DNA from: Clostridium neonatale
GTDB taxonomy: Bacteria; Bacillota; Clostridia; Clostridiales; Clostridiaceae
Direction of reading: 5' to 3'
DNA: 64,000 nt
Assembly (NCBI RefSeq): GCF_001458595.1
Contig: NZ_LN890326.1
Coordinates: 148,753-212,752 of the forward strand
The first letter of the stretch is position 1, and each line of letters begins with the position of its first letter. The translations under genes and the position numbers were made by a program. Below, piece by piece: positions 48,390 through 57,177 of this stretch. The notes under the pieces were generated by a model, which saw only the letters and a program-made list of their open reading frames with translations, had not been told where the DNA came from and searched no databases.

Positions 48390-49298
48390 TTATTTATTTT
48401 TTGCTGCAACTAAAGCTGCTAAGGCAATTGAATTAACTTTTGTTTCAAATGTATCAGCTCTTGAAGTTAATATAGCTGGTGCAGATGTTCCAACTAAAAG
48501 ACAACCATTCTTAGTTGGTGCAAAATATGTTAATGTCTTATACATTACGTTTCCTGTTTCAATATTAGGTAACATTAAAATATCAGCTTGTCCAGCTACT
48601 TCACCTTTAACACCTTTATGATGAGCAGCCTCTAAAGATATAGCATTATCTAAAGCAAATGGTCCATCAACTACGCATCCTTTAAATTGTCCTCTATCAC
48701 TCATTTTAGCTAATAATGCTGCATCTATTGTTGATGGCATATTAGGGTTTACAACCTCTACTGGACATACAACACCAACCTTTGGATTTGGAAGACCACA
48801 TGCATGAGCTACAGAAACTGCATTATTTATTATTGCTACTTTATCTTTTAATTCTGGATATGTATTGAATGCAACGTCTGTTAAGAAGAATAATCTATCC
48901 CATCCTTCTATTTCAAATACAGAAACGTGAGACATTACTTTTCCTGTTCTAAGACCGACTTCTTTATTTAATACACTTCTTAAAAATGTAGCTGTATCAA
49001 CTAATCCCTTCATTAACATATCTGCATTTCCACTTGATACAAGCTTAACTGCTTCTAATGTTGCTTTTTTAGGATCTTTTACATCCATTATTTCAAAGTC
49101 TTTTAGATCCATATTGATTTTATCTGCAATCTCTTGGATTTTTACTTTATCTCCTACTAATACTGCCTTTGCTATTCCTCTTTCATTAGCTTCTTTTATT
49201 GCTTCCAAAACTGGTTCATCTTGTGCTACTGCTACTGCTACCTTTTTAGTTTCAATTTCTTTTAACTTTGAAAATAAATCATCAAAATTCTTACTCAT
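48390..49298 (-). CDS. ptb: Phosphate butyryltransferase
   Basis: The 302-residue phosphate acyltransferase converts butyryl-CoA to butyryl phosphate. Segments ANERGIAKAVLVGDKVKIQ, MLMKGLVDTATFLRSVLNKE, KVMSHVSVFEIEGWDRLFFL and GCLLVGTSAPAILTSRADT match Ptb. It is first in the ptb-buk operon, behind a strong promoter (49374-49402). Confidence 0.96.
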   Translation of the reverse strand: MSKNFDDLFSKLKEIETKKVAVAVAQDEPVLEAIKEANERGIAKAVLVGDKVKIQEIADKINMDLKDFEIMDVKDPKKATLEAVKLVSSGNADMLMKGLVDTATFLRSVLNKEVGLRTGKVMSHVSVFEIEGWDRLFFLTDVAFNTYPELKDKVAIINNAVSVAHACGLPNPKVGVVCPVEVVNPNMPSTIDAALLAKMSDRGQFKGCVVDGPFALDNAISLEAAHHKGVKGEVAGQADILMLPNIETGNVMYKTLTYFAPTKNGCLLVGTSAPAILTSRADTFETKVNSIALAALVAAKNK

Positions 49299-49373
49299 CT
49301 TTGCACCTCTTATTTTTTATAATAAATTTATTTATATTTTACTAATAGATTTAATTAACTTCATACATTATTA

Positions 49374-49402
49374 ATTATCTCAATTCGTTAAAATTATGTC
49401 AA
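49374..49402 (-). promoter_or_regulatory. Promoter of ptb-buk
   Basis: On the minus strand, TTGACA (49402-49397), a 17-bp spacer and GATAAT (49379-49374). Further upstream ATTTTTCAGAATATT (49463-49477) differs at two of 15 positions from the CodY consensus as I remember it (AATTTTCWGAAAATT); that is only suggestive. Confidence 0.65.
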
Positions 49403-49567
49403 TCAAAACTATCATTATTTCTTATCTAATTTAATTTTAACAAATTTATTTTAAAAATCTTGATTTTTCAGAATATTTTTATAAACTTTTCTAAACTACA
49501 ATCATTTACTTTCTTTTTAGTGGTATTTAATGAAATAATTTCAACCATAAAATTGAAAAAAATACAC

Positions 49568-49617
49568 AAGAGTTATTGCATAATCAAAACATTCACGTTA
49601 ATTATGTAACAACTCTT
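49568..49617 (-). terminator. Terminator of the GalNAc operon
   Basis: Seventeen-base arms (49568-49584 and 49601-49617) pair with two G-U wobbles. On the minus strand a T-run follows after a few bases, just past the tagatose-bisphosphate aldolase accessory gene. Confidence 0.65.
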
Positions 49618-49630
49618 TTAATCTATATAA

Positions 49631-50953
49631 TTATTTTTTTCTTATTGCATAAATATAGTCTTCTATATATTCTCCAATTATATCTTTTAGTAAATCGTAA
49701 GCATTTAACTTTAAATCTCCTTCTCTTACCTTTTTATATTGATTATGCATATACTGACTTAAAACTGTAAGAGGAATCTCTGCATTTGATAAATTATCTA
49801 ACATTTTATTTAAAGCAAATTCTACATCTTCATCTGGCATATAATATCTGCATCGATCTGATAAACTATATTTTCTTTCTAATTTAACTTTATATCCAGT
49901 TCCGCTATAATGTTTACTCCATTGAGCAGGATTTTTTATCATGGTAAAATCTAATATTTCCTTAAATTTTGATAGCTCAATATTGGAATCATATTTTAAT
50001 AATTCTTCTTCAATGCAATTCAATAAAAAAGCTCCTTCTCTAAATGCAAATGTAAGTGCTGGACCTACTTTTAATATTATATATCCATCTTCCACCATCT
50101 GCCTTAGTGCATATCTTGTTTGATAATCAGTTGAATGTGCTTCAAAAACTAAATTATCATATTCTTTAATAGCTTTTGATAATTCTGATGCTGCCTCTCT
50201 GTCATATTCCCAAACACTATCAGAACCGTATTCAACACCTGGTTGTACAACAATACCAACAACATACCCAAATGCATTTTCCACTCCATGCTTCTTAAAA
50301 GATTCTTTAAATGTTTCTACTGTTTTCTTAAAGTGTTCTACCTTAGTAACCTGCATTCCTTCTTCTACTTCTTCTTCTGCTTCAGCACCTCCTGGAATAG
50401 GTACTTCACTACCAATAATATATACTGGATGTACTGCATCAGTATCTTCTTTTAATAAATCCTTATATGCATCTTCAGCTACTTTACATAGTATTCCTGC
50501 TCTTTCGGCTATAATACCATCTCCAAAATGACCTTTTTCAATATCACCCTTTATCGGCATACTCGTATCTATATGAATTTTTGTAAATCCAACCATAACA
50601 TATTGTCTTATTAACTCTTTTGCATTTTCCATAGCTTGTTTTTCATCTGTTTCTTTCCAAGTTAAAGGTCCTAGGTGATCTCCTCCTAATATAAGCTTAT
50701 CCTTTGGAAAATCATTTTTTTCACATAAATCATATATAAATTTCTTATACTCTAGTGGTTTCATACCTGTATATCCACCAAATTGATCAACCTGATTAGC
50801 AGTTGCCTCTACAAGTAAATACATATCAGTATTCTTTATTTTATCCATAGCAGCTTCAATGACAAACTTATTTGAACAACAAACAGAAAATATTCCATCA
50901 TGTTTTCCTGATTTATAATTTTTTATTATATCTATTATTGGATGTTTATACAT
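49631..50953 (-). CDS. kbaZ: D-tagatose-bisphosphate aldolase accessory subunit, class II
   Basis: The 440-residue protein belongs to the GatZ/KbaZ family. Family segments are visible: MYLLVEATANQVDQFGGYTG, LGGDHLGPLTWK, IHIDTSMPIKGD, AERAGILCKVAED, VEYGSDSVWEYDR, FEAHSTDYQTRYALRQMVED and LKVGPALTFAFREGAF. It is needed for full activity and stability of the catalytic KbaY/GatY subunit; older annotation as a tagatose-6-phosphate kinase is not supported by its fold. ATG 50953 has GAAGG upstream; earlier Met codons lack one. It is last in the GalNAc operon. The symbol kbaZ (rather than gatZ) is chosen because of the aga-type neighbours. Confidence 0.9.
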   Translation of the reverse strand: MYKHPIIDIIKNYKSGKHDGIFSVCCSNKFVIEAAMDKIKNTDMYLLVEATANQVDQFGGYTGMKPLEYKKFIYDLCEKNDFPKDKLILGGDHLGPLTWKETDEKQAMENAKELIRQYVMVGFTKIHIDTSMPIKGDIEKGHFGDGIIAERAGILCKVAEDAYKDLLKEDTDAVHPVYIIGSEVPIPGGAEAEEEVEEGMQVTKVEHFKKTVETFKESFKKHGVENAFGYVVGIVVQPGVEYGSDSVWEYDREAASELSKAIKEYDNLVFEAHSTDYQTRYALRQMVEDGYIILKVGPALTFAFREGAFLLNCIEEELLKYDSNIELSKFKEILDFTMIKNPAQWSKHYSGTGYKVKLERKYSLSDRCRYYMPDEDVEFALNKMLDNLSNAEIPLTVLSQYMHNQYKKVREGDLKLNAYDLLKDIIGEYIEDYIYAIRKK

Positions 50954-51049
50954 ATATTTACCTTCTTTCATTGCATTAATAAAAATATTTTTCACATAAT
51001 AGCATTTCAATTCAAGTTACCTTTATTTATTGTTTATCATCAAAATTAC

Positions 51050-51073
51050 AGCGTAGGTTGTAATACCTACGCT
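51050..51073. other. Hairpin upstream of kbaZ
   Basis: A perfect 9-bp stem AGCGTAGGT/ACCTACGCT with a 6-nt loop lies in the 290-bp kbaY-kbaZ gap. A second hairpin, AGCTTAGGA (51205-51213)/TCCTAAGCT (51228-51236), lies nearer kbaY and has a T-run on the plus-strand side. They may modulate the relative amounts of the two aldolase subunits. Confidence 0.5.
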
Positions 51074-51246
51074 TCACATTATGTCATGTCTATTAAAGTT
51101 TTACGAGAAATTTACTACTATTGTATTTGTATTTTTTTTATTATAAAATATAGTTGCTTATTTGTTTTATTACTTAGATGTACTAAGTAATAATCATTAT
51201 TATCAGCTTAGGATTTATTTGACCATTTCCTAAGCTATTTTTTGTT

Positions 51247-52101
51247 TTAATATCTATTTGCACTTCCACATACTTCAATCTTATGTTTAACTATCTCTTT
51301 CATAGCTTCTTTTCCTGGTGTCATGTATTTTCTTGGATCATTTTCTTTTGAGTTTTCGTTGAAGAATTTCTTTACTGCATTAGCAAAAGGTATCTTTAAG
51401 TCTGTCGCAACATTTACTTTACATATTCCAAGCGAAATAGCTTCTTTTACTAATTCATCTGGTACATCAGAAGCTCCATGTAAAACTAATGGAATACTCA
51501 CTTTACTTCTGATTTCTTTTAATCTTTCAAAATCAAGTTTAGGTTCTCCTTTATATAATCCATGTGCAGTTCCTATCGCTATTGCTAATGAGTCAACATT
51601 TGTTTTATTAACGAATTCTGCTGCATCATCAGGATTAGTATACCTTGTATCTTTCTCATCAACTACTAAATCATCTTCTCTTCCACCAAGTTTTCCAATC
51701 TCAGCTTCTACAACTGCATCATATCTATGTGCATATTCCACAACATCTTTAACAATTGCTATATTTTCTTCAAAAGGCTTTTTTGAAGCATCTATCATAC
51801 ATGATTTAAATCCAATATCAATATCCCTCTTTATAGCATCTACATCTTCAAAATGATCTAAATGTATCGCTATTGGGACATCATATTTGTTTGCTGCTAC
51901 TTCTGCCATAGCTTTAATATAATCAGGACCTGCATAATCCTCTATTGTTGAAGGTGTTCCTGCTATAATTACAGGTGATTTCATTTCCATAGCAGTTTCT
52001 GCTACCACTTGTAATGTTTCCATATTGTGAATGTTAAATGCAGGTACTGCATAACCTTCACGTTGTGCTTTTAAAAGCATTTCTCTTGTTGATAATATCA
52101 T
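51247..52101 (-). CDS. kbaY: Tagatose-1,6-bisphosphate aldolase, class II catalytic subunit
   Basis: The 284-residue zinc aldolase cleaves tagatose-1,6-bisphosphate to dihydroxyacetone phosphate and glyceraldehyde 3-phosphate. The catalytic/zinc residues lie in [58 protein letters not shown] and [18 protein letters not shown]. The length is that of GatY/KbaY/AgaY, not of the longer fructose-bisphosphate aldolases. The PTS, AgaS and kbaZ neighbours make the tagatose assignment secure. Confidence 0.93.
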   Translation of the reverse strand: MILSTREMLLKAQREGYAVPAFNIHNMETLQVVAETAMEMKSPVIIAGTPSTIEDYAGPDYIKAMAEVAANKYDVPIAIHLDHFEDVDAIKRDIDIGFKSCMIDASKKPFEENIAIVKDVVEYAHRYDAVVEAEIGKLGGREDDLVVDEKDTRYTNPDDAAEFVNKTNVDSLAIAIGTAHGLYKGEPKLDFERLKEIRSKVSIPLVLHGASDVPDELVKEAISLGICKVNVATDLKIPFANAVKKFFNENSKENDPRKYMTPGKEAMKEIVKHKIEVCGSANRY

Positions 52102-52145
52102 TGTAAATTACTCCCTTCTTACTAGAATTAAAATTTTTAATAACT

Positions 52146-52577
52146 TTAAATTCCATCATTAAGATTCTCATCATCAAGTTGTTTTTCTTTTAGTTTAAAT
52201 ATGTTTATTCCATTAGCACCAGCTTCTTTTGCTGTTTCTATTAAATCTTTCAGCTCCACATTATCTCTTCCAAGTACTACTTCTAATAACATAGGTATAT
52301 TGGTTCCAGATATAACTTCTATGTTTTTATTTATTAATTCTTCCTTTAAAAGTACAGAGTTTGTAAATGGAGACCCTCCTGCTAAATCAGTTAAAATAAA
52401 GATATCATCTCCAAAGTTGTTTATAGTTTCCTTAATATTATTTTTCAATTCAGCAGATCCTTGCCCATCTATAAAATCTATTCCTATGACATTTTCTTGT
52501 TCGCCTGCAATTAATTTTAATGTGCTTAATAAGCCTGAAGCAAAATTTCCATGACCTGATACTATTATTCCCACCAT
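52146..52577 (-). CDS. PTS mannose-family EIIA component
   Basis: The 143-residue soluble EIIA has the phospho-acceptor His9 in MVGIIVSGHGNFASGLLS and the FILTDLAGGSPFTNSV motif of ManX/AgaF domains. It takes phosphate from HPr and passes it to EIIB. It lies between agaS and kbaY, separated from the other PTS subunit genes by gntR and agaS, as often in aga clusters. Confidence 0.93.
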   Translation of the reverse strand: MVGIIVSGHGNFASGLLSTLKLIAGEQENVIGIDFIDGQGSAELKNNIKETINNFGDDIFILTDLAGGSPFTNSVLLKEELINKNIEVISGTNIPMLLEVVLGRDNVELKDLIETAKEAGANGINIFKLKEKQLDDENLNDGI

Positions 52578-52595
52578 ATACCTTAACTCCTTGTC

Positions 52596-53756
52596 CTATT
52601 TGTATTGATGAATTACAACACCTTTAACAACTCTATTTACAGTTCCATCTGGCCTTGGATTATCTGGAGATATATTAAGTTTTAATGAACTTAAATATCC
52701 AAACATTTGACCAAATATCATATAGTTAAATACTTTATATATATTAGGTACACTTTCTCCATTTATGCAGATATAATTACTACAATTTTCTTTCATAGCT
52801 TCATCATTTTCATACGTAATTACTGTAAGTTTATGATTTCCTAAATCATTATGAATTTCTTTTATTAAATCAATATCATATAATTTTGTGTATTCCTCAT
52901 TAGTTGCCATAATTATTACTAAAGTTTTATCATTAATTATTGATTTAGGTCCATGCCTGAATCCCAATACTGATTCACATACTGTAGTTACTTTTCCACT
53001 TGTAAGTTCAAGATTTTTTAATGCCATCTCCTGACATAATCCTTTTAGCATTCCAGAACCTAAATAAACAACTCTATCACATTCATAATCAACTAATTCT
53101 TTAACTTCTAGCCATCTATTGTCTAATATTTCTTCTGCTTGTAGTGAAACTATCTCAATAAATTCTTTATTTTTTTCTATATTTTCTATATCAAAAACAA
53201 GTAATGTTGCAAGAGTCATACAACTAAAAGAGCTTGTCATTGCAAAACTTTTATCATTAGATTTTTCAGGCATTAAAATCAACATATTTTTTTCATTATT
53301 TATACATTTTTTAGCTAAATCTCCATCCTTGTTGCATGTTATTACAATTTGAAAAATATTATTCACATTATTTTCAAATAAATCATATGCACCTATACTT
53401 TCTGGAGAGTTTCCAGATCTAGCATACGAAACTAATATAGTTTTAGTGTCTTTTTCTATATATTCTTTTGGATTGGAAACTATATCTGTTGTAGCAATTG
53501 CCTCAACTCTAGCATTTAATTTTTTATTTAATTCTAAAACAACTGTATCTCCAACATAATCAGATGTACCTGCTCCAGTTAATACAATTCTTGTATTTTC
53601 ATCTACATTTTTATCTATGAATCTTTGTATATTTTCTTTTTGATCTAATATCAATTTATAAGTTTCTCTCCAAAGTTCTGGCTGCTGTCTTATTTCTGTT
53701 GCTGTAAATATAGCTTTTATTTTTTCTAGTTCTTCTAAACTTTTTCCAAAAATCAT
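52596..53756 (-). CDS. agaS: SIS-domain sugar isomerase/deaminase, AgaS
   Basis: The 386-residue protein has two SIS domains with the phosphosugar-binding Ser/Thr segments VLTGAGTSDYVGDTVVLELN, ILVSYARSGNSPESIGAYD, VYLGSGMLKGLCQEMALKNL and ESVLGFRHGPKSII. Length and motifs match AgaS, which deaminates and isomerises galactosamine-6-phosphate to tagatose-6-phosphate. It sits among the GalNAc PTS and aldolase genes. A long inverted repeat (53781-53832) lies just before it. Confidence 0.93.
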   Translation of the reverse strand: MIFGKSLEELEKIKAIFTATEIRQQPELWRETYKLILDQKENIQRFIDKNVDENTRIVLTGAGTSDYVGDTVVLELNKKLNARVEAIATTDIVSNPKEYIEKDTKTILVSYARSGNSPESIGAYDLFENNVNNIFQIVITCNKDGDLAKKCINNEKNMLILMPEKSNDKSFAMTSSFSCMTLATLLVFDIENIEKNKEFIEIVSLQAEEILDNRWLEVKELVDYECDRVVYLGSGMLKGLCQEMALKNLELTSGKVTTVCESVLGFRHGPKSIINDKTLVIIMATNEEYTKLYDIDLIKEIHNDLGNHKLTVITYENDEAMKENCSNYICINGESVPNIYKVFNYMIFGQMFGYLSSLKLNISPDNPRPDGTVNRVVKGVVIHQYK

Positions 53757-53780
53757 TTTTCTTCTCCTTATCTGTAATTT

Positions 53781-53832
53781 TTAATTGATAAGTTGTAATT
53801 TAAAAATATCTAAATCACAACTTATCAATTAA
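53781..53832. repeat. 22-bp-arm inverted repeat between gntR and agaS
   Basis: Arms at 53781-53802 and 53811-53832 (core TTAATTGATAAGTTGT) match at 21 of 22 positions and enclose an 8-nt loop. Because no T-run follows on the minus strand, it is not a standard terminator. It could be an RNA processing or stabilising hairpin inside the operon, an operator, or a repeat element. Confidence 0.7.
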
Positions 53833-53871
53833 GAAAATTATATTCAATATAGATTAATATTCTTTATCGTA

Positions 53872-54618
53872 TCAATCAATATTATCAGCATCATTTATTA
53901 AACAAACCCTATATTTAAACTTATCTCCTCTAGTAATACTTACTGTATACTCAATTATCTGTTGATTTTCATATGTAAGCCTCTCCACCTTTAAAGCACA
54001 TTCTCCTTCTTTTATCTTTAAATATATACTTTCAAGCTTATTTACTAAGATAGGCCTAAACAATTCTTCTGCATATGTTATTTTAGTATGATAATTTTTA
54101 TTGAAAACATCATACATAGAATTTTCTTCTAACATTTTTTTATTTAAATCTTCAAATCTGTTATATGGAAGATATGATATTTCATATATCATAGGTACTC
54201 CATCAGCTAATCTTATTCTAGCAATCTTATATACTAAATCATTTTCTCTTAATTTTAATTTTGATGCTATTTTTTCATCTAGCTCTACAATTTCAAATGT
54301 TAATATTTCTGTAGTAGGCACCTTTCCTTTCTTTCTCATATCTTCAGAGAAAGAATAAAATTTTGTTAGATTTTGTTCCATTGTACGTTCGGCAACAAAA
54401 TTACCTTTACCTTGGATTTTATATATATATCCATTCTTTTGAAGATAATCAAGAGCCTGCCTCACAGTTACTCTGCTTAAAGAATATTGCTTACTAATTT
54501 CTCTTTCTGTATCTAACTTATCATTTTCATGCATATTTTTTTCAATATCTTCAATAAAAATATCAGCTAATTGTATATATAATGGAATTTTTGAATTCTT
54601 ATCAATTTTTTGTTTCAT
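53872..54618 (-). CDS. GntR-family (HutC/UTRA) regulator of GalNAc utilisation
   Basis: The 248-residue protein has an N-terminal winged helix (LDTEREISKQYSLSRVTVRQ, then ALDYLQKNGYIYKIQGKGNF) and a UTRA effector domain (SFSEDMRKKGKVPTTEILTF; MIYEISYLPYNRFEDL; RLTYENQQIIEYTVSITRGD). Such regulators (NagR, DasR, AgaR2-like) respond to amino-sugar phosphates. ATG 54618 is used because the protein begins in a family-typical way there; GGAG lies a little far upstream and TTG 54636 is possible. It lies inside the PTS operon. TTGG-N6-CCAA sites at 56886-56899 and 57123-57136 are its probable operators. Confidence 0.87.
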   Translation of the reverse strand: MKQKIDKNSKIPLYIQLADIFIEDIEKNMHENDKLDTEREISKQYSLSRVTVRQALDYLQKNGYIYKIQGKGNFVAERTMEQNLTKFYSFSEDMRKKGKVPTTEILTFEIVELDEKIASKLKLRENDLVYKIARIRLADGVPMIYEISYLPYNRFEDLNKKMLEENSMYDVFNKNYHTKITYAEELFRPILVNKLESIYLKIKEGECALKVERLTYENQQIIEYTVSITRGDKFKYRVCLINDADNID

Positions 54619-54751
54619 GGTATGGCCACGCTCCAATTCTACAGTATATTTTTACTTATTATATCATTATATAGTAATAAATATATCATTTTTCCAGGCA
54701 TTAAATCAATACCAATTTCGCAGCATAACCATACCAATCTTAAATTATATT

Positions 54752-55603
54752 TTATAATATAGCGAATCCTGTAAATTGTTGAATAGCTTTAGCTACTATT
54801 CCCATAATAACTGTAATTGTTATTAATTTAACTGGTGAATATCCCTTCTTTAACAACTTATACATTAACAATGTATAACCAAGAGCTAACATATTAGGCA
54901 TTACAGCATCTAAAACGCCTTCTTGAACCTTAACTGCTGAATCTCCAACTGCTGAACCTACTGCAATTACCATTGTAGTTTTTAATTTTACCATTGAAGC
55001 TATTAATCCTCCAACAACTGTTAGACCAACAATTGATGCTGCATGAGAAATCTTCTTTGTTTGTTCTTTCAATGTAGCTATTGCATTAACGCCAGTATTG
55101 TATCCATATTTCATTAAGAAAAATCTTAAGAAGAAATGTAATGCATTAAATAAAATCAAGAATACAAATGGTCCTGCTATATTTCCTTCCATTGCAATTG
55201 AAGCACCAATACCTACGCATATAGGAAGTGCAGTCAGCCAAAATAATGCATCTCCTATACCTCCGAGAGGTCCCATTGTAGCAACCTTTACAGCTCTTAT
55301 TGTATTTCTATCTTCTTTATTTTCTTCCATAGCAAGTATTAAACCCATTATAAAATTAACTAAAAATGGATGTGTATTAAAAAACTCCATATGATCTTTC
55401 ATTGATTTTGAAAGGTCTTCTTTATTTTTATGAATCTTTTTTAATCCTGGTAATAATCCATATAACCAACCACAAGCCTGCATTCTTTCATAGTTAAAAG
55501 ATGCTTGCAATAATAATGAACGCCACACCATTTTATTTAAATCACCATTAGTAATAACCTTTTTCCTTGAAGGGTCTTTATAAGTATTAGATTCCATCAT
55601 CAT
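54752..55603 (-). CDS. PTS mannose-family EIID component
   Basis: The 283-residue membrane protein has the EIID signature (LQASFNYERMQACGWLYGLL; AVKVATMGPLGGIGDALFWL; MLALGYTLLMYKLLKKGYSP). With EIIC it forms the transport channel. It begins with three consecutive ATG codons 3-9 bases after GGAGGT, overlapping the EIIC end by 17 bp. Sugar specificity (probably GalNAc) is inferred from agaS and kbaYZ. Confidence 0.94.
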   Translation of the reverse strand: MMMESNTYKDPSRKKVITNGDLNKMVWRSLLLQASFNYERMQACGWLYGLLPGLKKIHKNKEDLSKSMKDHMEFFNTHPFLVNFIMGLILAMEENKEDRNTIRAVKVATMGPLGGIGDALFWLTALPICVGIGASIAMEGNIAGPFVFLILFNALHFFLRFFLMKYGYNTGVNAIATLKEQTKKISHAASIVGLTVVGGLIASMVKLKTTMVIAVGSAVGDSAVKVQEGVLDAVMPNMLALGYTLLMYKLLKKGYSPVKLITITVIMGIVAKAIQQFTGFAIL

Positions 55604-56357
55604 ATACCTCCTCTACCACTTTTTCTCTTGAATCACTATTATTTTTTGAGAAATAATCATATAAAGCAATACATACTCCTAGTAATGCTAATCCTAAAAT
55701 TGGTAAGTTGAAATATGTTACTAATAAGAATCCTAAAATCATAAATCCAACATATTCTTTCTTTAACATTATCTTTAATAACATTGCGAAACCTATTGCT
55801 GGCATTATTCCACCTGCTACTGATAGTCCATCTATTATCCATGTTGGAATTGAACTTACAATAGCTGCTGCCTTATCAGCACCTAATAATATTGGTAAAA
55901 AAGCTATAGTAAAATAGAATATAAATAGCACTACTAGTCCTAAATAATTTATTCTTTCGATTCCTGCTGTATCGGCATCTTCACAATACTTGTCCGCTTT
56001 ATGCATAAAGAAAGAAAAAGCAGTAAATAGTAATGTTATTGCAGCTTGTACTGCTACAGCAAATGGTACAGCTATACCAATAGCTGCTTGTGCATCTAAT
56101 TTGCCTAAAATAGCTATACTAGTTCCTATGATTCCCCCTATAACAACATTTGGTGGTTGTGCTCCTGCAAGTGGTACCATACCCATCCAAACAAGTTCAA
56201 GTGATGCTCCAACTATAAGTCCAGTTTTCATATCTCCTAAAATCAATCCCACTACAAGGCCTGTTACTATTGGTCTATGAATATGTGTTAATCCATCAAA
56301 CATATCCACACCTGCTATACCAGCCCATAGCCCTATTAATAGCGCTTGTACAAACAT
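55587..56357 (-). CDS. PTS mannose-family EIIC component
   Basis: The 256-residue membrane protein has the ManY/AgaW-type features LLIGLWAGIAGVDMFDGLTH, GDMKTGLIVGASLELVWMGM and VPLAGAQPPNVVIGGIIGTS, plus six or more helices. It follows the EIIB gene by 29 bp and overlaps the EIID gene. Confidence 0.95.
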   Translation of the reverse strand: MFVQALLIGLWAGIAGVDMFDGLTHIHRPIVTGLVVGLILGDMKTGLIVGASLELVWMGMVPLAGAQPPNVVIGGIIGTSIAILGKLDAQAAIGIAVPFAVAVQAAITLLFTAFSFFMHKADKYCEDADTAGIERINYLGLVVLFIFYFTIAFLPILLGADKAAAIVSSIPTWIIDGLSVAGGIMPAIGFAMLLKIMLKKEYVGFMILGFLLVTYFNLPILGLALLGVCIALYDYFSKNNSDSREKVVEEVYDDGI

Positions 56358-56386
56358 AAAGTTTCCTCCTTAAAATTAATTCTTAT

Positions 56387-56863
56387 TTAAATATGTTTAT
56401 AAATATCTTCATCAATATTTTCATCTGGTACTCTTCTTATTTCTAATGCTATTCCTAATTCTTTTAAGTTTCTAAATGCTTCTTTATCATTTTCATCTAT
56501 TGAGACTGTTGATGAAATTTGTTCCTTACCTTCTGAGAAATGCATATTTCCTATATTTATCTTGTCAATTGGTACATTACCTTCTGCTAACCTCAAAGCA
56601 TCTTGTGGATTTCTTACTACTAGAAAAATCTTTTGTCTTGGTGCTGCCTTATGAATTACATCAATTGTCTTTTGTATAGAAAAAAATCTAATTCCTATAG
56701 CATCCGGTATTACCATTTCCATCAGATTTTGTTGTACCGGATCTTGGGACACTTCATCATTCGCAACTACAATTAAGTTTGCACCTAGATGATTCACCCA
56801 AGTTACTCCCACTTGTCCATGTACAAGTCGATTATCAATTCTTGTTAATAAAATATTAGGCAT
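56387..56863 (-). CDS. PTS mannose-family EIIB component
   Basis: The 158-residue cytoplasmic protein starts MPNILLTRIDNRLVHGQVGV, with phospho-acceptor His15 in the invariant RIDxRLxHGQV. It transfers phosphate from EIIA to the incoming sugar. ATG 56863 follows GAGGGG; an open frame 12 codons longer would cross the operator. It is the first gene of the GalNAc operon. Confidence 0.95.
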   Translation of the reverse strand: MPNILLTRIDNRLVHGQVGVTWVNHLGANLIVVANDEVSQDPVQQNLMEMVIPDAIGIRFFSIQKTIDVIHKAAPRQKIFLVVRNPQDALRLAEGNVPIDKINIGNMHFSEGKEQISSTVSIDENDKEAFRNLKELGIALEIRRVPDENIDEDIYKHI

Positions 56864-56885
56864 AAAACCATTCCCCTCACTTATT

Positions 56886-56939
56886 TTGGTATTAACCAAT
56901 TTATATTTTTATTTTATATCCAGTTATATAAGTTGTCAA
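56886..56939 (-). promoter_or_regulatory. Promoter and GntR-type operator of the GalNAc PTS operon
   Basis: On the minus strand, TTGACA (56939-56934), a 17-bp spacer and TAAAAT (56916-56911) predict a start near 56904. The symmetrical TTGGTATTAACCAA (56886-56899) then lies at about +6 to +19, a repressing position. The same TTGG-N6-CCAA pattern and geometry are seen at the divergent nagA promoter. Confidence 0.7.
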
Positions 56940-57080
56940 CATTTTCATAGGAATTTTTTCAAATAATTATTTTTACTTTTTAAACCAGCTACTATGCATA
57001 ATGTTCTTAATATATTCCTTATATTTTTAATTTAAAATAATACTTGTCCAGATCTTATTTATAAAACATATAAATTTTTC

Positions 57081-57140
57081 TTGAAAGCAGTATCATGTAT
57101 ATTCTATAATTAGAATATACAATTGGATAATACCAATATT
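57081..57140 (+). promoter_or_regulatory. Promoter, palindrome and GntR-type operator of nagA
   Basis: TTGAAA (57081-57086), an 18-bp spacer and TATAAT (57105-57110) predict a start near 57117. A perfect palindrome with 10-bp arms GTATATTCTA/TAGAATATAC around TAAT (57097-57120) covers the -10. Next to it AATTGGATAATACCAATATT (57121-57140) contains TTGG-N6-CCAA at about +6. Two regulators, or one with two sites, may act here. Confidence 0.65.
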
Positions 57141-57177
57141 AAAATTTCAAATATATATAAAATTGGAGTGATATAGT

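Noticed and set aside
49463..49477. CodY box upstream of ptb
   Set aside because: Two mismatches in a very AT-rich region are not enough for a separate call; mentioned only as a possibility.
49631..50953. Tagatose-6-phosphate kinase
   Set aside because: This older label for GatZ/KbaZ proteins is not supported; the sequence has no kinase motif and matches the aldolase accessory family.
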